Assembly: GCA_947493885.1 (NCBI GenBank)
Contig: CANLTE010000003.1
Location: 310,001-374,000 of the forward strand
Direction: 5' to 3'
DNA from: an uncultured Maribacter sp.
GTDB taxonomy: Bacteria; Bacteroidota; Bacteroidia; Flavobacteriales; Flavobacteriaceae
DNA: 64,000 nt
Shown here in pieces: positions 1-8,390 of the stretch. Each line of letters starts with the position of its first letter. Position 1 is the stretch's first letter. The notes beneath the pieces are model-generated. The model saw only the letters and a list, made by a program, of their open reading frames with translations. It ran no database searches and was not told the origin of the DNA. Both the position numbers and the translations under genes were made by a program.

Positions 1-1079
1 TCTTCTTTTAACCTGAATACTTTTTTGTTTTCTAAAACCCATCTTATGGTACTTTTGGGATCTAATAAGTTTCCAAATATTCTTGCTCCAGTTGGGCATG
101 CATCAACACAAGCGGGGTTCTGACCTTTTCTGGAACGCTGAACGCAAAAAGTACATTTTTCCATTACCCCTTTCTTTCGCATTCTATTTCCTAAATAATG
201 CTGATTCTTATTAATTTCAGTTTCTGGAACTTCAGGCTTACTCCAATTAAATCTTCTTCCGTCATAAGGACAGGCTGCCATACAATATCTGCACCCAACA
301 CACCAATCATAGTCAACTACAACTAATCCGTCTTCTTCTCTCCAAGTAGCTTGTACTGGACAAACTTCTACACATGGAGGGTTATCACAATGAAAGCATT
401 GTGTTCCCATATAAAAATGTCCCTGAGCAGGAACTTCATGATAATAATTATCATCGGCTTCATTAAACTTGAAACCTTCACCGTCTTTCATTTCATGAAT
501 ACGGATGTATTGCATTTGGGAATTTCTATCCTGATTGTTTTCCTCTACACAAGCATTTACACAATCCATATAACCTTGACATTTGGAAATATTAAAGGCA
601 TAACCAAAAAGCACATCTTCTTGGGCATTTTCAGCAGTCATGCTAATATTCTTTCCCGTTCTAAGTTCATAAGATCGCATTAACCTATTAACTGTAGCTT
701 TTTTTTCTTCATTGGTCATTAATTTATAGTTGCCCTTAAATTGTTCTTCCCAATCAATTTGAGCTTTTTCTTTTGTTTCTTCTCCTGCTGTCATACTGCA
801 AGAAGTTGAAACTGCTCCAGCGCCAATCATTAAACTTGCTGTGAGCTTTTTAAACGCCGATCTACGATCCATTTTAACATCAAAAACTTGCTCAAAGCCA
901 TCTTTACGAGTCTCATCACCTATAGAAGCATCTACAGCAGCACTTATAAACTGCTCATTACTCATCGTTTTTTTTATCTCATCACAATTTCCAGTAGTTT
1001 TTCCACATCCACAAGTATCCGCAGCTTCCTTATGTTGAATACCTAGATTAAGAGAATACCATTTTTCACCTTTACTCAT
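1..1079 (-). CDS. 4Fe-4S ferredoxin subunit (NrfC/PsrB/NapG-like), 3' end cut by window edge
   Basis: Read on the minus strand from ATG at 1079-1077; no stop is reached before the window edge, so the C-terminus is missing (about 359 residues visible). Four cysteine clusters typical of the DmsB/NrfC/PsrB ferredoxin family are visible (such as CFHCDNPPCVEVCP, CVGCRYCMAACP, CTFCVQR and CVDACP), which would bind several [4Fe-4S] clusters and carry electrons between a quinol-oxidising membrane subunit and the periplasmic reductase. An RR pair at residues 72-73 (DRRSAFKK followed by a hydrophobic run) looks like a Tat signal preceded by an unusual ~70-residue N-terminal extension with CGCGK. It is the last visible gene of the napD-napA-cytochrome operon, 10 bp after the tetrahaem lipoprotein. 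A membrane partner (NrfD or NapH type) is expected just outside the window, but this is inference. Confidence 0.85.
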   Translation of the reverse strand, partial: MSKGEKWYSLNLGIQHKEAADTCGCGKTTGNCDEIKKTMSNEQFISAAVDASIGDETRKDGFEQVFDVKMDRRSAFKKLTASLMIGAGAVSTSCSMTAGEETKEKAQIDWEEQFKGNYKLMTNEEKKATVNRLMRSYELRTGKNISMTAENAQEDVLFGYAFNISKCQGYMDCVNACVEENNQDRNSQMQYIRIHEMKDGEGFKFNEADDNYYHEVPAQGHFYMGTQCFHCDNPPCVEVCPVQATWREEDGLVVVDYDWCVGCRYCMAACPYDGRRFNWSKPEVPETEINKNQHYLGNRMRKKGVMEKCTFCVQRSRKGQNPACVDACPTGARIFGNLLDPKSTIRWVLENKKVFRLKE

Positions 1080-1089
1080 TGCTTGTTTT

Positions 1090-1722
1090 TTAATGTTCTA
1101 AATCCTCTTTTCGTTCTTTTACCTTTTGAGTATTAAATCGCGAAGGCCATCTGGTTTTAAACCCAGGAGAGTGCGGGTTGTGACAGTTAACACATGTTAG
1201 TGATGCCCTAGGAGGAGTCCAACCAGCAATTTTTTTTCCATGTGCACCTCCTTTCCAATCCTCAAATTGAGTACTATGGCATTGAGCGCATAGTTTATAG
1301 CTTTTATTAAAATCTATTTTACTGCCGGTAATTGTGTTTAATACATTCATGTTATTTTCATCATGACAAGTAATACAGTTCATTGCTTCAGAACTGGCGT
1401 GATCCATGGTAACATCCCAATGTGCCTTTTTAATACTCTTTCCCTTTAATTTATATAGTAATCCAGTATGACATTCAATACAAGCATAAGACTTTATTTG
1501 GCTTTTTCGTTCGGGAATTAAAAATGTATGTTCACCTTCATTAACTTCAATAGTTTTAACATTATCTATAAAAATTTCAGAGGATAATTCACCATGATAT
1601 TCAATACTCTTACCTTCTATTTTATCATTTAAATTATGATATTCTCCCTCTTTATGCTTACACGAAAAAAACATAATAAAAATGAAGTAACAGAGAATGT
1701 ATATGTTTTTTTTATTATTCAT
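1090..1722 (-). CDS. Tetrahaem c-type cytochrome lipoprotein
   Basis: The 210-residue protein starts with a short hydrophobic signal ending in MFFSC, so Cys21 is a likely lipidation site. Four CXXCH haem-attachment motifs lie at about residues 81-85, 116-120, 145-149 and 177-181, with extra histidines that could be distal ligands. It overlaps the upstream NapB-like cytochrome gene by 8 bp, which implies co-translation. It probably takes electrons from the ferredoxin/quinol side and passes them towards NapA, a role filled by NapC in proteobacteria; no NapC gene is seen here. The haem count and lipobox are seen directly; the partner assignment is inferred from the operon. Confidence 0.85.
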   Translation of the reverse strand: MNNKKNIYILCYFIFIMFFSCKHKEGEYHNLNDKIEGKSIEYHGELSSEIFIDNVKTIEVNEGEHTFLIPERKSQIKSYACIECHTGLLYKLKGKSIKKAHWDVTMDHASSEAMNCITCHDENNMNVLNTITGSKIDFNKSYKLCAQCHSTQFEDWKGGAHGKKIAGWTPPRASLTCVNCHNPHSPGFKTRWPSRFNTQKVKERKEDLEH

Positions 1723-2410
1723 TAGTATTATTAATGGTTCTTATAAAAGGTTTTATTTTATTTGGAACTCTATCCGTTGGAACATGACACTGACGACAAT
1801 TTATACGCTCAGGATGCGATACTCTAATTTCTTTTGGAGCTGCTGGCCCTGCATGGCAGGATAAACAATTTTCTCGCATTTGTATTTGATGTGGTATTAA
1901 GGGTGGAGTTCCTAATAGGGCATTATTAACACCAACCTTTGGAGCAAGTATTTTAACTAAATTGGTAGGCTTAAAAAGAGAATTACTATTTTGAGCTACA
2001 TGACATTGTCTACAGTTTATCATTTCAGGATGGGGAGTAACAGGAGCATATGAGTTGTATTTTGGAACAAAACCTCCATTTTGATGACATTGTAAACAGG
2101 TGTTAGCTCCTAAATTCATTTCTTTAACAGGATGAGGAATGCTTGGAGGCGCACCATAATATGCTCTATTTTCATAATATTCGTCAAGTGATTTTTGATG
2201 ATTTATATCAATTGGCATATTAGCATACTCAAGTGCAAACCCAGACCGCCTAAAAACACCACTTTCAGAAGGGATAAATATATCAGAACTGCTGTTTTCC
2301 AATGGAATATAACTTTCCTCAAGCCCATTCTTATAACTCAAATTCCAAACAACAATAAAACACACAAATAGCAGCACAAAAAACGTAATGATACCGAGTC
2401 TATTTCTCAT
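1715..2410 (-). CDS. Duplicated NapB-like tetrahaem cytochrome c
   Basis: The 231-residue protein has an N-terminal membrane-spanning or signal segment (about residues 7-24) and four CXXCH motifs at about 105-109, 133-137, 182-186 and 205-209. Residues ~86-138 and ~167-211 look like two copies of one dihaem module: each begins with a PPxIPH motif, as before the first haem of the canonical NapB, has a first CXXCH, then a proline/histidine-rich turn and a second haem in the context INCRQCHV. Canonical NapB carries only one such dihaem unit. The gene lies 3 bp after napA, so it is most likely the electron-donating cytochrome of the nitrate reductase. The family link is from recognised motifs; the duplication is seen in the sequence. 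Confidence 0.8.
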   Translation of the reverse strand: MRNRLGIITFFVLLFVCFIVVWNLSYKNGLEESYIPLENSSSDIFIPSESGVFRRSGFALEYANMPIDINHQKSLDEYYENRAYYGAPPSIPHPVKEMNLGANTCLQCHQNGGFVPKYNSYAPVTPHPEMINCRQCHVAQNSNSLFKPTNLVKILAPKVGVNNALLGTPPLIPHQIQMRENCLSCHAGPAAPKEIRVSHPERINCRQCHVPTDRVPNKIKPFIRTINNTNE

Positions 2411-2413
2411 AGT

Positions 2414-4741
2414 CTATACTTTTTCCACCTTAACAGCGCATTTTTTATAGTCTGGCTCCTTAGATATTGGACAAAAGGCGTCTAGAGTAACATCATTTAT
2501 AAGCATGTTTTCATCAAAAAATGGAACAAAAACTTGTCCTTTTGTCGGCAAACCTCTTTCATTTATTGATGCTGGTAAAACACATGCCCCCCTTCTAGAC
2601 GAAATTTTTATGTTTTCTCCATTTCTAATACCTAAAGATTTTGCATCTTCAGGATGAAATTCTACATAAGCGTTGGGCATAGCTTTATGTAAAACTGGAA
2701 TTCTACGTGTCATGGAGCCTGTATGCCAATGCTCAATAACCCTTCCTGTATTTAACCAAAATGGGTATTCCTTATCTGGAGATTCTGCTGCGGGTTCGTA
2801 AGGTCTTTGCCAAATTACCGCCTTACCGTCAGGTTTTCCATAAAAATGAAAACTCTCTCCATTAGAACATGCTGGGTCATATTTAGCATTAAAACGCCAT
2901 TGTGTTGATTTTCCATCTACATAGGGCCAAATGACACCAGATTCCCTTTTAAGAACTTCTAAAGGAGCCATACCGTGTTTTGCCCCCTCATGAAATTGAG
3001 TATACTCTTCATATATTTCTTCAACATGGTTTTCTTTACTATATGGAAATAAATCACTAAACCCCATACGTTTTGCTACTTCTATAGTCATCCAAGCATC
3101 AGGTGTGGTTTCTCCTGGTCCTTCAACCATTTTATTCCAGTGTTGGGTTCTTCGTTCCGAATTACCATATAGCCCACTTTTTTCAATATGCCACGATGCC
3201 GGTAAAATAACATCCGCAACATCTGAAGTTGGAGTGGGGAATACATCAGAAACGACAACAAAACAGGAATCTTTCTTCATACCTGGTCTGTACCTGCTAG
3301 TTTTAGGTAAGGAAACTAAGGGGTTTGTAACCTGCGTCCATATAAATTTAATATCTCCCCGATCTACAGCTCTAAACATTTCTGTAGCATGATATGTTGG
3401 CTTAGCTGGAATTCTTTCATATGGTACCTTCCAAATTTTAGCAGCTAAGCGTCTATGTTTTTCATTCATTACCACTCCTTTAGGAAGCTTATGTGTAAAT
3501 GTTCCTACTTCTCTTGCCGTACCACATGCCGATGGTTGACCTGTTAAAGAAAAAGGACCATTACCTGGTTGAGAAATTTTCCCTGTTAGTAAATGAATAT
3601 TATATACCAAATTATTCATCCAAGTTCCCCTAGTATGCTGGTTCATACCCATGCACCAATACGATACTACCTTTTTATTTGGGTCTCCATAAATAGAGGC
3701 GAGATACTTAATATCTTTAACCGATACCTTTGAATATTTTGAAACTTTTTCTGGAGAATAATCTTTCAAAAACTCTTTATATGCTTCAAAATTTATTTTT
3801 TCAGGTTTGTCTTTAAATTTATATTTATCTTCAATTCCATAACCCATATTGATAAGCCCCTTACTGAAGTTACAGTGCTTTTCAACAAAAGAGTTGTTTA
3901 CCCATCCATTCTTAATTACCTCATAACAAATCGCATTAGCAACTGCTAAATCTGTCTGAGGTTCAAATAAAATAGATTTGTCTGAAGCGGTACTAGAACG
4001 CGAGGTTCTTGTGGCAAAGTCAATAATTTTAGCACCTCTTTTGCTTTTTTGCTCCAACATTCTCGAAAATAATACTGGATGCATTTCTGCCATATTATTT
4101 CCCCAAGTAATAAAATAATCTGCATATTCAATATCTTCATAGCAACCCATAGGTTCATCAGCGCCAAAAGTGGTTAAAAAACCAGCAACGGCGCTTGCCA
4201 TACACAGACGTGCATTACAATCTAAATTATTGGTACCTATTGCTCCTTTCATCAATTTGGAAGCTACATATCCTTCAGGAATTGTAGATTGACCAGAAGT
4301 ATACATTGCAACGGAATCTTTACCATGCAATGCAATAGTTTCTTTCATTTTATTAGCAACAATATCCAAAGCCTCATTAAGCGAGGTTTGCACATATTTA
4401 CCATTTTTTTTAACTAGGGCATGTGTGAGTCTATCTTTTGATTGAATACACATTGTCTGATGATACCCTTTAACACAAAGTAACCCCTTGTTTACTGAAC
4501 TATTTGGGTCACCTTTTACTGCTACAGCTTTTCCGTTTTCAACACCAACTAGAATACCACAACCAACTCCACAAAACCTACAAGGACCTTTTTTCCAGTT
4601 TATGTTAGCTCCATTTGGTATGGCGGCTTCTTGTTCATCCGCAAAAATTATCCCAGGAAACATTGCTGCCGCTGCGGTAACAGCAGATAATTTTGCCATC
4701 CTTTTTATAAAACTTCTTCTATTAGATAATGAATTATACAT
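2414..4741 (-). CDS. napA: Periplasmic nitrate reductase, molybdopterin catalytic subunit
   Basis: The 775-residue enzyme reduces nitrate to nitrite in the periplasm with a bis-MGD molybdenum cofactor. It begins with a Tat signal (NRRSFIKR, residues 7-14, then an Ala-rich hydrophobic run). Cys54, Cys57, Cys61 and Cys89 match the N-terminal [4Fe-4S] pattern and are followed by the Lys that links cluster and pterin. Cys180 in NARLCMASAV is at the position of the molybdenum ligand of NapA, with GADEPMGCYEDIEYAD following as in the family. It is slightly shorter than E. coli NapA (about 828 residues). napD sits 8 bp upstream and the cytochrome genes follow closely, forming one operon. Formate dehydrogenase H or assimilatory NasA are less likely because Sec/Cys context and neighbours fit NapA. 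Confidence 0.95.
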   Translation of the reverse strand: MYNSLSNRRSFIKRMAKLSAVTAAAAMFPGIIFADEQEAAIPNGANINWKKGPCRFCGVGCGILVGVENGKAVAVKGDPNSSVNKGLLCVKGYHQTMCIQSKDRLTHALVKKNGKYVQTSLNEALDIVANKMKETIALHGKDSVAMYTSGQSTIPEGYVASKLMKGAIGTNNLDCNARLCMASAVAGFLTTFGADEPMGCYEDIEYADYFITWGNNMAEMHPVLFSRMLEQKSKRGAKIIDFATRTSRSSTASDKSILFEPQTDLAVANAICYEVIKNGWVNNSFVEKHCNFSKGLINMGYGIEDKYKFKDKPEKINFEAYKEFLKDYSPEKVSKYSKVSVKDIKYLASIYGDPNKKVVSYWCMGMNQHTRGTWMNNLVYNIHLLTGKISQPGNGPFSLTGQPSACGTAREVGTFTHKLPKGVVMNEKHRRLAAKIWKVPYERIPAKPTYHATEMFRAVDRGDIKFIWTQVTNPLVSLPKTSRYRPGMKKDSCFVVVSDVFPTPTSDVADVILPASWHIEKSGLYGNSERRTQHWNKMVEGPGETTPDAWMTIEVAKRMGFSDLFPYSKENHVEEIYEEYTQFHEGAKHGMAPLEVLKRESGVIWPYVDGKSTQWRFNAKYDPACSNGESFHFYGKPDGKAVIWQRPYEPAAESPDKEYPFWLNTGRVIEHWHTGSMTRRIPVLHKAMPNAYVEFHPEDAKSLGIRNGENIKISSRRGACVLPASINERGLPTKGQVFVPFFDENMLINDVTLDAFCPISKEPDYKKCAVKVEKV

Positions 4742-4749
4742 ATTTTTCT

Positions 4750-4986
4750 CTAATTACTTGGATTGTTAAAACCGGAAACCAATGTTAAAATTTTAAGGCT
4801 ATCAATATCCTCTATTTTTTTCTTTAAAATATCATCTGAGATATCATCGGGAGTATCCGTAACTAAGACTAAAATATCTTGGTTTTCAGATGGTGTAACC
4901 TCACAATCATGTAATTCTGAAAGCGCATTTATTAATTTCTCTTTTTGGCCTCCATGCGCATGTGCTAAATAACTTTTTATAGGCAT
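4750..4986 (-). CDS. napD: NapD-like chaperone for the NapA Tat signal
   Basis: A 78-residue protein with the compact alpha/beta layout of NapD, which binds the Tat leader of NapA and holds it back until the molybdenum cofactor is loaded. It is the first gene of the nitrate reductase operon, with its stop 8 bp before the napA start. Primary sequence similarity in this family is weak, so the position immediately ahead of napA and the size carry much of the call. A candidate CRP/FNR-type site lies about 70-80 bp upstream. Confidence 0.8.
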   Translation of the reverse strand: MPIKSYLAHAHGGQKEKLINALSELHDCEVTPSENQDILVLVTDTPDDISDDILKKKIEDIDSLKILTLVSGFNNPSN

Positions 4987-5054
4987 TAGTCTTGGTTGGT
5001 TATGTTAATAATACTTGGATAAAGCAAATATCATTAAACAAAGGGGAGAGAAAT

Positions 5055-5068
5055 ATGACAAAAATCAT
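5055..5068. promoter_or_regulatory. Candidate CRP/FNR-family box upstream of the nap operon
   Basis: ATGACAAAAATCAT is an interrupted palindrome (ATGA-N6-TCAT) with the 14-bp geometry of FNR boxes (TTGAT-N4-ATCAA), matching 7 of the 10 consensus positions. On the minus strand a -7-like GATATTTG (5032-5025, one mismatch to TAnnTTTG) would put the start of transcription near 5020, about 40 bp from the box centre, the usual class II activator distance. Anaerobic control of nap by an FNR-like protein is inference. Confidence 0.45.
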
Positions 5069-5099
5069 AAAAGTCAAGAAAAAAGACTATTTCATCTTT

Positions 5100-5125
5100 A
5101 GATGTAAAAACAGGGTCTTACATCT
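5100..5125. promoter_or_regulatory. 8-bp perfect inverted repeat in the nap / exporter divergent region
   Basis: AGATGTAA and TTACATCT are perfect reverse complements separated by 10 bp. No T-run follows on either side, so a terminator is unlikely; an operator or an RNA hairpin in the leader of the gene at 5230 are both possible. The rest of 4987-5229 shows no gene. Confidence 0.4.
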
Positions 5126-5229
5126 TGAAAAACAAACCATGTATCTTTTTTAATGAATTTTTATGACTCAAAAGCGAGAAAAAACATTTAGGTGTATTAG
5201 CTTCGCATGTTATTAATTAAACTACATAA

Positions 5230-5685
5230 TTGATTCAAGAAATTATCATAGCGTTTTTGTGGAGTATATCTCCTTTTGGTGAGGCCAAAGTTGGTATACC
5301 CTATGGTTTAATAAATGGTTTAGATAAATACCTTGTTTTCGTTGTTTGTTTTGGTGCCAATGTGTTGGTATTTCCTTTAATGTTTTTCTTTCTGGAAAAA
5401 ATTAATAAATATTTACTTCGTTTAAACTTTTATAAAAAATCTGCTCTTTATGTAGCTAGAAAAGCCAAAACAGGTTCTGGTGACAAAATAAAAAAATATG
5501 GTTTTTGGGGGTTAATATTTTTTGTAATGTTACCTGTACCCGGAACTGGGGTATACGCAGGAAGCATTGCCAGTTATTTATTTAAAATGGATAAGAAGAA
5601 AGCTTTTGTTGCAAATACAATAGGTATATTTATTTCTTCGCTTATTATTTGGGTAACCACTGTGTTAACTATGAAAGGTATTTAA
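5230..5685 (+). CDS. Small multidrug export (sm_multidrug_ex) family membrane protein
   Basis: A 151-residue integral membrane protein with about four hydrophobic segments. It resembles the putative small multidrug export family (Pfam PF06695): the early SPFGEAKVGIPYGL segment and the later MLPVPGTGVYAGS segment are the family's two conserved proline/glycine motifs. The name is historical; the transported substrate is not known. The start is TTG at 5230, because a stop codon lies immediately upstream in frame and the first ATG would remove the conserved N-terminal motif. TTAAACTACAT sits just in front of it. Confidence 0.75.
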   Translation: MIQEIIIAFLWSISPFGEAKVGIPYGLINGLDKYLVFVVCFGANVLVFPLMFFFLEKINKYLLRLNFYKKSALYVARKAKTGSGDKIKKYGFWGLIFFVMLPVPGTGVYAGSIASYLFKMDKKKAFVANTIGIFISSLIIWVTTVLTMKGI

Positions 5686-5724
5686 ACTCCTTTTCTTCTT
5701 AAATAAGTTAAACTACATTCTTTT

Positions 5725-6510
5725 TTGTCCTTTTTTGAAGTTATTTTTGAACACATGGAAGAATGGTACCACTACCTTTTATTAGTTGGCGTTGGTTTTA
5801 CAGTTGGTTTTATTAACACTATGGCTGGAGGGGGCTCTTTAATTTCATTACCTGTTTTAATTTTTTTAGGATTACCTCCAAGTGTTGCTAATGGTACAAA
5901 CCGTGTTGCCATTGTAATCCAAACGGCAATTGCCACCGCTGGTTTTAAGAGCAAGGGTGTCTCTACGTTTCCATTTAATATCTATTTAGGAATTTCTTCA
6001 TTTATTGGAGCAATAATTGGTGCAAATTTGGCCATTGATATTAAGGGAGAAACTTTTAATAAAATACTAGCCGTTATAATGATAGCTGTAGTTTTTATTA
6101 TTGTTTTTAAACCTAAAATGAAGACAGGAGAACTTATTCAGCAAATCACAGGAAAACATCTGTGGTTAGGCATTATAGTGTTTTTCTTTTTTGGTATTTA
6201 TGGTGGCTTCATAAATGCGGGGCTGGGTTTTTTAATTATTCTGTTTTTACATTATGTAAATAAAATGACTCTAGTGCATGCTAATGCCACTAAAGTTGCT
6301 GTGGTTTGTATCTATACGGTTTCAGCATTAATAGTTTTTATTATAAATGACAAGGTAGATTGGAAAATAGGCTTAATTTTGGCCATTGGTAACGGTTCAG
6401 GAGCATGGTTAGCTAGTAGAATATCGGTAGCTAAAGGAGATGGGTTCATAAAAACTTTTTTAGTAATTATGGTTGTTGCTATGTCTATTAAGCTCTGGTT
6501 TTTTCATTAA
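5725..6510 (+). CDS. TauE/SafE family sulfite/organosulfonate exporter-like permease
   Basis: About 251-261 residues with seven to eight hydrophobic segments and the family signature near the N-terminus (GFINTMAGGGSLISLPVL, then LPPSVANGTNR), repeated weakly in the second half (GGFINAGLGFLIILFL). Members of Pfam PF01925 export anions such as sulfite, sulfoacetate or taurine products; the substrate here cannot be read from sequence. Two starts are possible: TTG at 5725 or ATG at 5755, the latter leaving the whole conserved region intact. It follows the small exporter gene by 39 bp on the same strand. Confidence 0.85.
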   Translation: MSFFEVIFEHMEEWYHYLLLVGVGFTVGFINTMAGGGSLISLPVLIFLGLPPSVANGTNRVAIVIQTAIATAGFKSKGVSTFPFNIYLGISSFIGAIIGANLAIDIKGETFNKILAVIMIAVVFIIVFKPKMKTGELIQQITGKHLWLGIIVFFFFGIYGGFINAGLGFLIILFLHYVNKMTLVHANATKVAVVCIYTVSALIVFIINDKVDWKIGLILAIGNGSGAWLASRISVAKGDGFIKTFLVIMVVAMSIKLWFFH

Positions 6511-6532
6511 ATAATTATAAAAACAATGTGGT

Positions 6533-7168
6533 TTGAAAAATAGTGTAGATATATTAAATTGGCGATACGCGACGAAAAAGTTTGATAATACCAAAATCAT
6601 ATCTGAAGAAAAGATTACTATTTTAAAGCATGCTTTTAATTTAACGGCTACTTCGTATGGTTTGCAACCCATAAAATTGGTAATTATCAAGAATAAAAAA
6701 ATTCAACAATCATTGATTCCTCATTCATTCAACCAAAATCAAGTTGCACAGGCTTCTCATTTATTTGTGCTTTGTATTGAAAACAAAATTGATAAGAATA
6801 ATGTAGAGGCTTATTTTAATAAGGTGAAAAAGGTTAGAGGAACTAGTGATGAAATTCTTCAACCATTTAAGAATGTGATGTTGAATTCTTTTGAAAATCA
6901 AGAAGAAGACAAAACCACGGAATGGTGCAAACAACAAGCATATATTGCATTAGGGAATTTAATGACGGTTTGTGCCTTTGAGAAAATTGATTCCTGTCCA
7001 ATGGAAGGTTTTATTCCCACGGGTTATGATGAACTGCTGGGGTTAAAGGAAAAAGGACTATCATCAGTACTTGTGCTACCTGTTGGATATAGGGCAGATG
7101 ATGATATGTTTGCTGACTTTAAAAAAGTTAGGAAAGACCTTGCTGAAAGTATTATTGAAATTAATTAA
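6533..7168 (+). CDS. NAD(P)H-dependent nitroreductase family flavoprotein (NfsB-like)
   Basis: A 211-residue FMN-dependent oxidoreductase of the nitroreductase fold. The N-terminal LNWRYATKKFDNTK is the classic FMN-phosphate-binding start of NfsB-type enzymes, and the C-terminal VLPVGYRADDD is the matching FMN-contacting strand. The start is TTG at 6533, because the only nearby ATG (6526) is out of frame and the conserved RYATKKF is only ten residues in. Substrates could include quinones, nitroaromatics or dihydropteridines. It sits 22 bp behind the TauE/SafE gene. Confidence 0.85.
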   Translation: MKNSVDILNWRYATKKFDNTKIISEEKITILKHAFNLTATSYGLQPIKLVIIKNKKIQQSLIPHSFNQNQVAQASHLFVLCIENKIDKNNVEAYFNKVKKVRGTSDEILQPFKNVMLNSFENQEEDKTTEWCKQQAYIALGNLMTVCAFEKIDSCPMEGFIPTGYDELLGLKEKGLSSVLVLPVGYRADDDMFADFKKVRKDLAESIIEIN

Positions 7169-7190
7169 ACTACATAAATTTTAAAGGAAT

Positions 7191-8390
7191 ATGCCAGGAT
7201 TTGAATTGTTTGGTGAAGAAGAAAAAAAACAAGTTCAGGATGTGCTAGATTCTGGTATTTTAATGCGCTATGGTTTTGATGGTATGCGTAACAATCACTG
7301 GAAAGCTAAAGAGCTAGAGAAAGCCATTGAAAATAGAATGCAGTCTAAACATGCGCAATTGGTAAGTAGTGGTACCGCTGCCTTAACGGTTGCACTTGCT
7401 AGTGCAGGAATAGGAGTAGGGGATGAAGTTATTATGCCAACGTTTACTTTTGTCGCTAGTTTTGAGTCTATTATGGCAATTGGAGCAATACCCGTTTTAG
7501 TAAATATTGATGACACCCTGACGCTATGTCCTATTTCTGTTGAAAAAGCTATTACTAAAAAAACAAAAGCTATAATGCCTGTTCACATGTGTGGTTCTAT
7601 GGCAAATTTAAAAGCACTAAAAAGCATTTGTACAAAACACAATGTATTACTTATAGAAGATGCATGTCAAGCTATTGGAGGTAGTTATGAGGAAAAACCC
7701 CTTGGAAGTTATGGTGACTTAGGATGTTTTTCATTTGATTTTGTAAAAACTATTACAAGTGGAGAAGGTGGTGCCGTTATAACTAACAATGAAAAGTATT
7801 ATAAAAATGCTGACCATTATTCTGATCATGGACACGATCATTTTGGAAATGACCGTGGTGCCGAATCACATCCTTTTTTAGGGTATAATTACAGAATATC
7901 AGAACTACATGCTGCGGTAGGTTTGGCTCAAATAAATAGATTGGATGATTTTATTGCTATTCAAAAACGAAACTATAGCATACTAAGAAATACTTTGCAA
8001 AATATTGAAGGTATTAGTTTTAGAAGCGTTCCTGAAGGAGGTGTGGAAAATTATTCCTTTCTAAGTTTTTACCTACCCAATGAAGAGGTAACTCAAAAAA
8101 TACACAAAGCATTTTCAGAAAATGGGCTGGACGCATGTTTCTACTGGTTTAATAACAACTGGCATTATTACAGAAAGTGGCAACATTTAATAAATGCAAC
8201 ATCTTTAAGTAAATTGTCTGATGAAACTAAAAGTAAACTTCAGGAAATTAAACAAAGAGATTTTTCTCAATCTGATTCTTGGATAAGTAGAAATATATCA
8301 TGCTTAATAAAACTTAGCTGGACTGAAAATGAAATGCTAAAGCGAGCAAATAAAACGAAAAAAATTATTGAGCATATTCTTGCTCAATAA
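7191..8390 (+). CDS. DegT/DnrJ/EryC1/StrS family PLP-dependent aminotransferase
   Basis: A 399-residue fold-type I PLP enzyme. The catalytic lysine is Lys186 in CFSFDFVKTITSGEGG; the PLP-phosphate region SSGTAALTVAL (59-69) and the ring-stacking/Asp strand LIEDACQAIGG (154-164) are present. Relatives transaminate keto-sugar nucleotides for LPS, exopolysaccharide or aminoglycoside synthesis, but no sugar-nucleotide genes are nearby, so the substrate is open. A His/Asp-rich loop follows the lysine (YSDHGHDHFGNDRG). Its last codons form the left arm of a strong hairpin shared with the convergent ribB gene. Confidence 0.85.
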   Translation: MPGFELFGEEEKKQVQDVLDSGILMRYGFDGMRNNHWKAKELEKAIENRMQSKHAQLVSSGTAALTVALASAGIGVGDEVIMPTFTFVASFESIMAIGAIPVLVNIDDTLTLCPISVEKAITKKTKAIMPVHMCGSMANLKALKSICTKHNVLLIEDACQAIGGSYEEKPLGSYGDLGCFSFDFVKTITSGEGGAVITNNEKYYKNADHYSDHGHDHFGNDRGAESHPFLGYNYRISELHAAVGLAQINRLDDFIAIQKRNYSILRNTLQNIEGISFRSVPEGGVENYSFLSFYLPNEEVTQKIHKAFSENGLDACFYWFNNNWHYYRKWQHLINATSLSKLSDETKSKLQEIKQRDFSQSDSWISRNISCLIKLSWTENEMLKRANKTKKIIEHILAQ

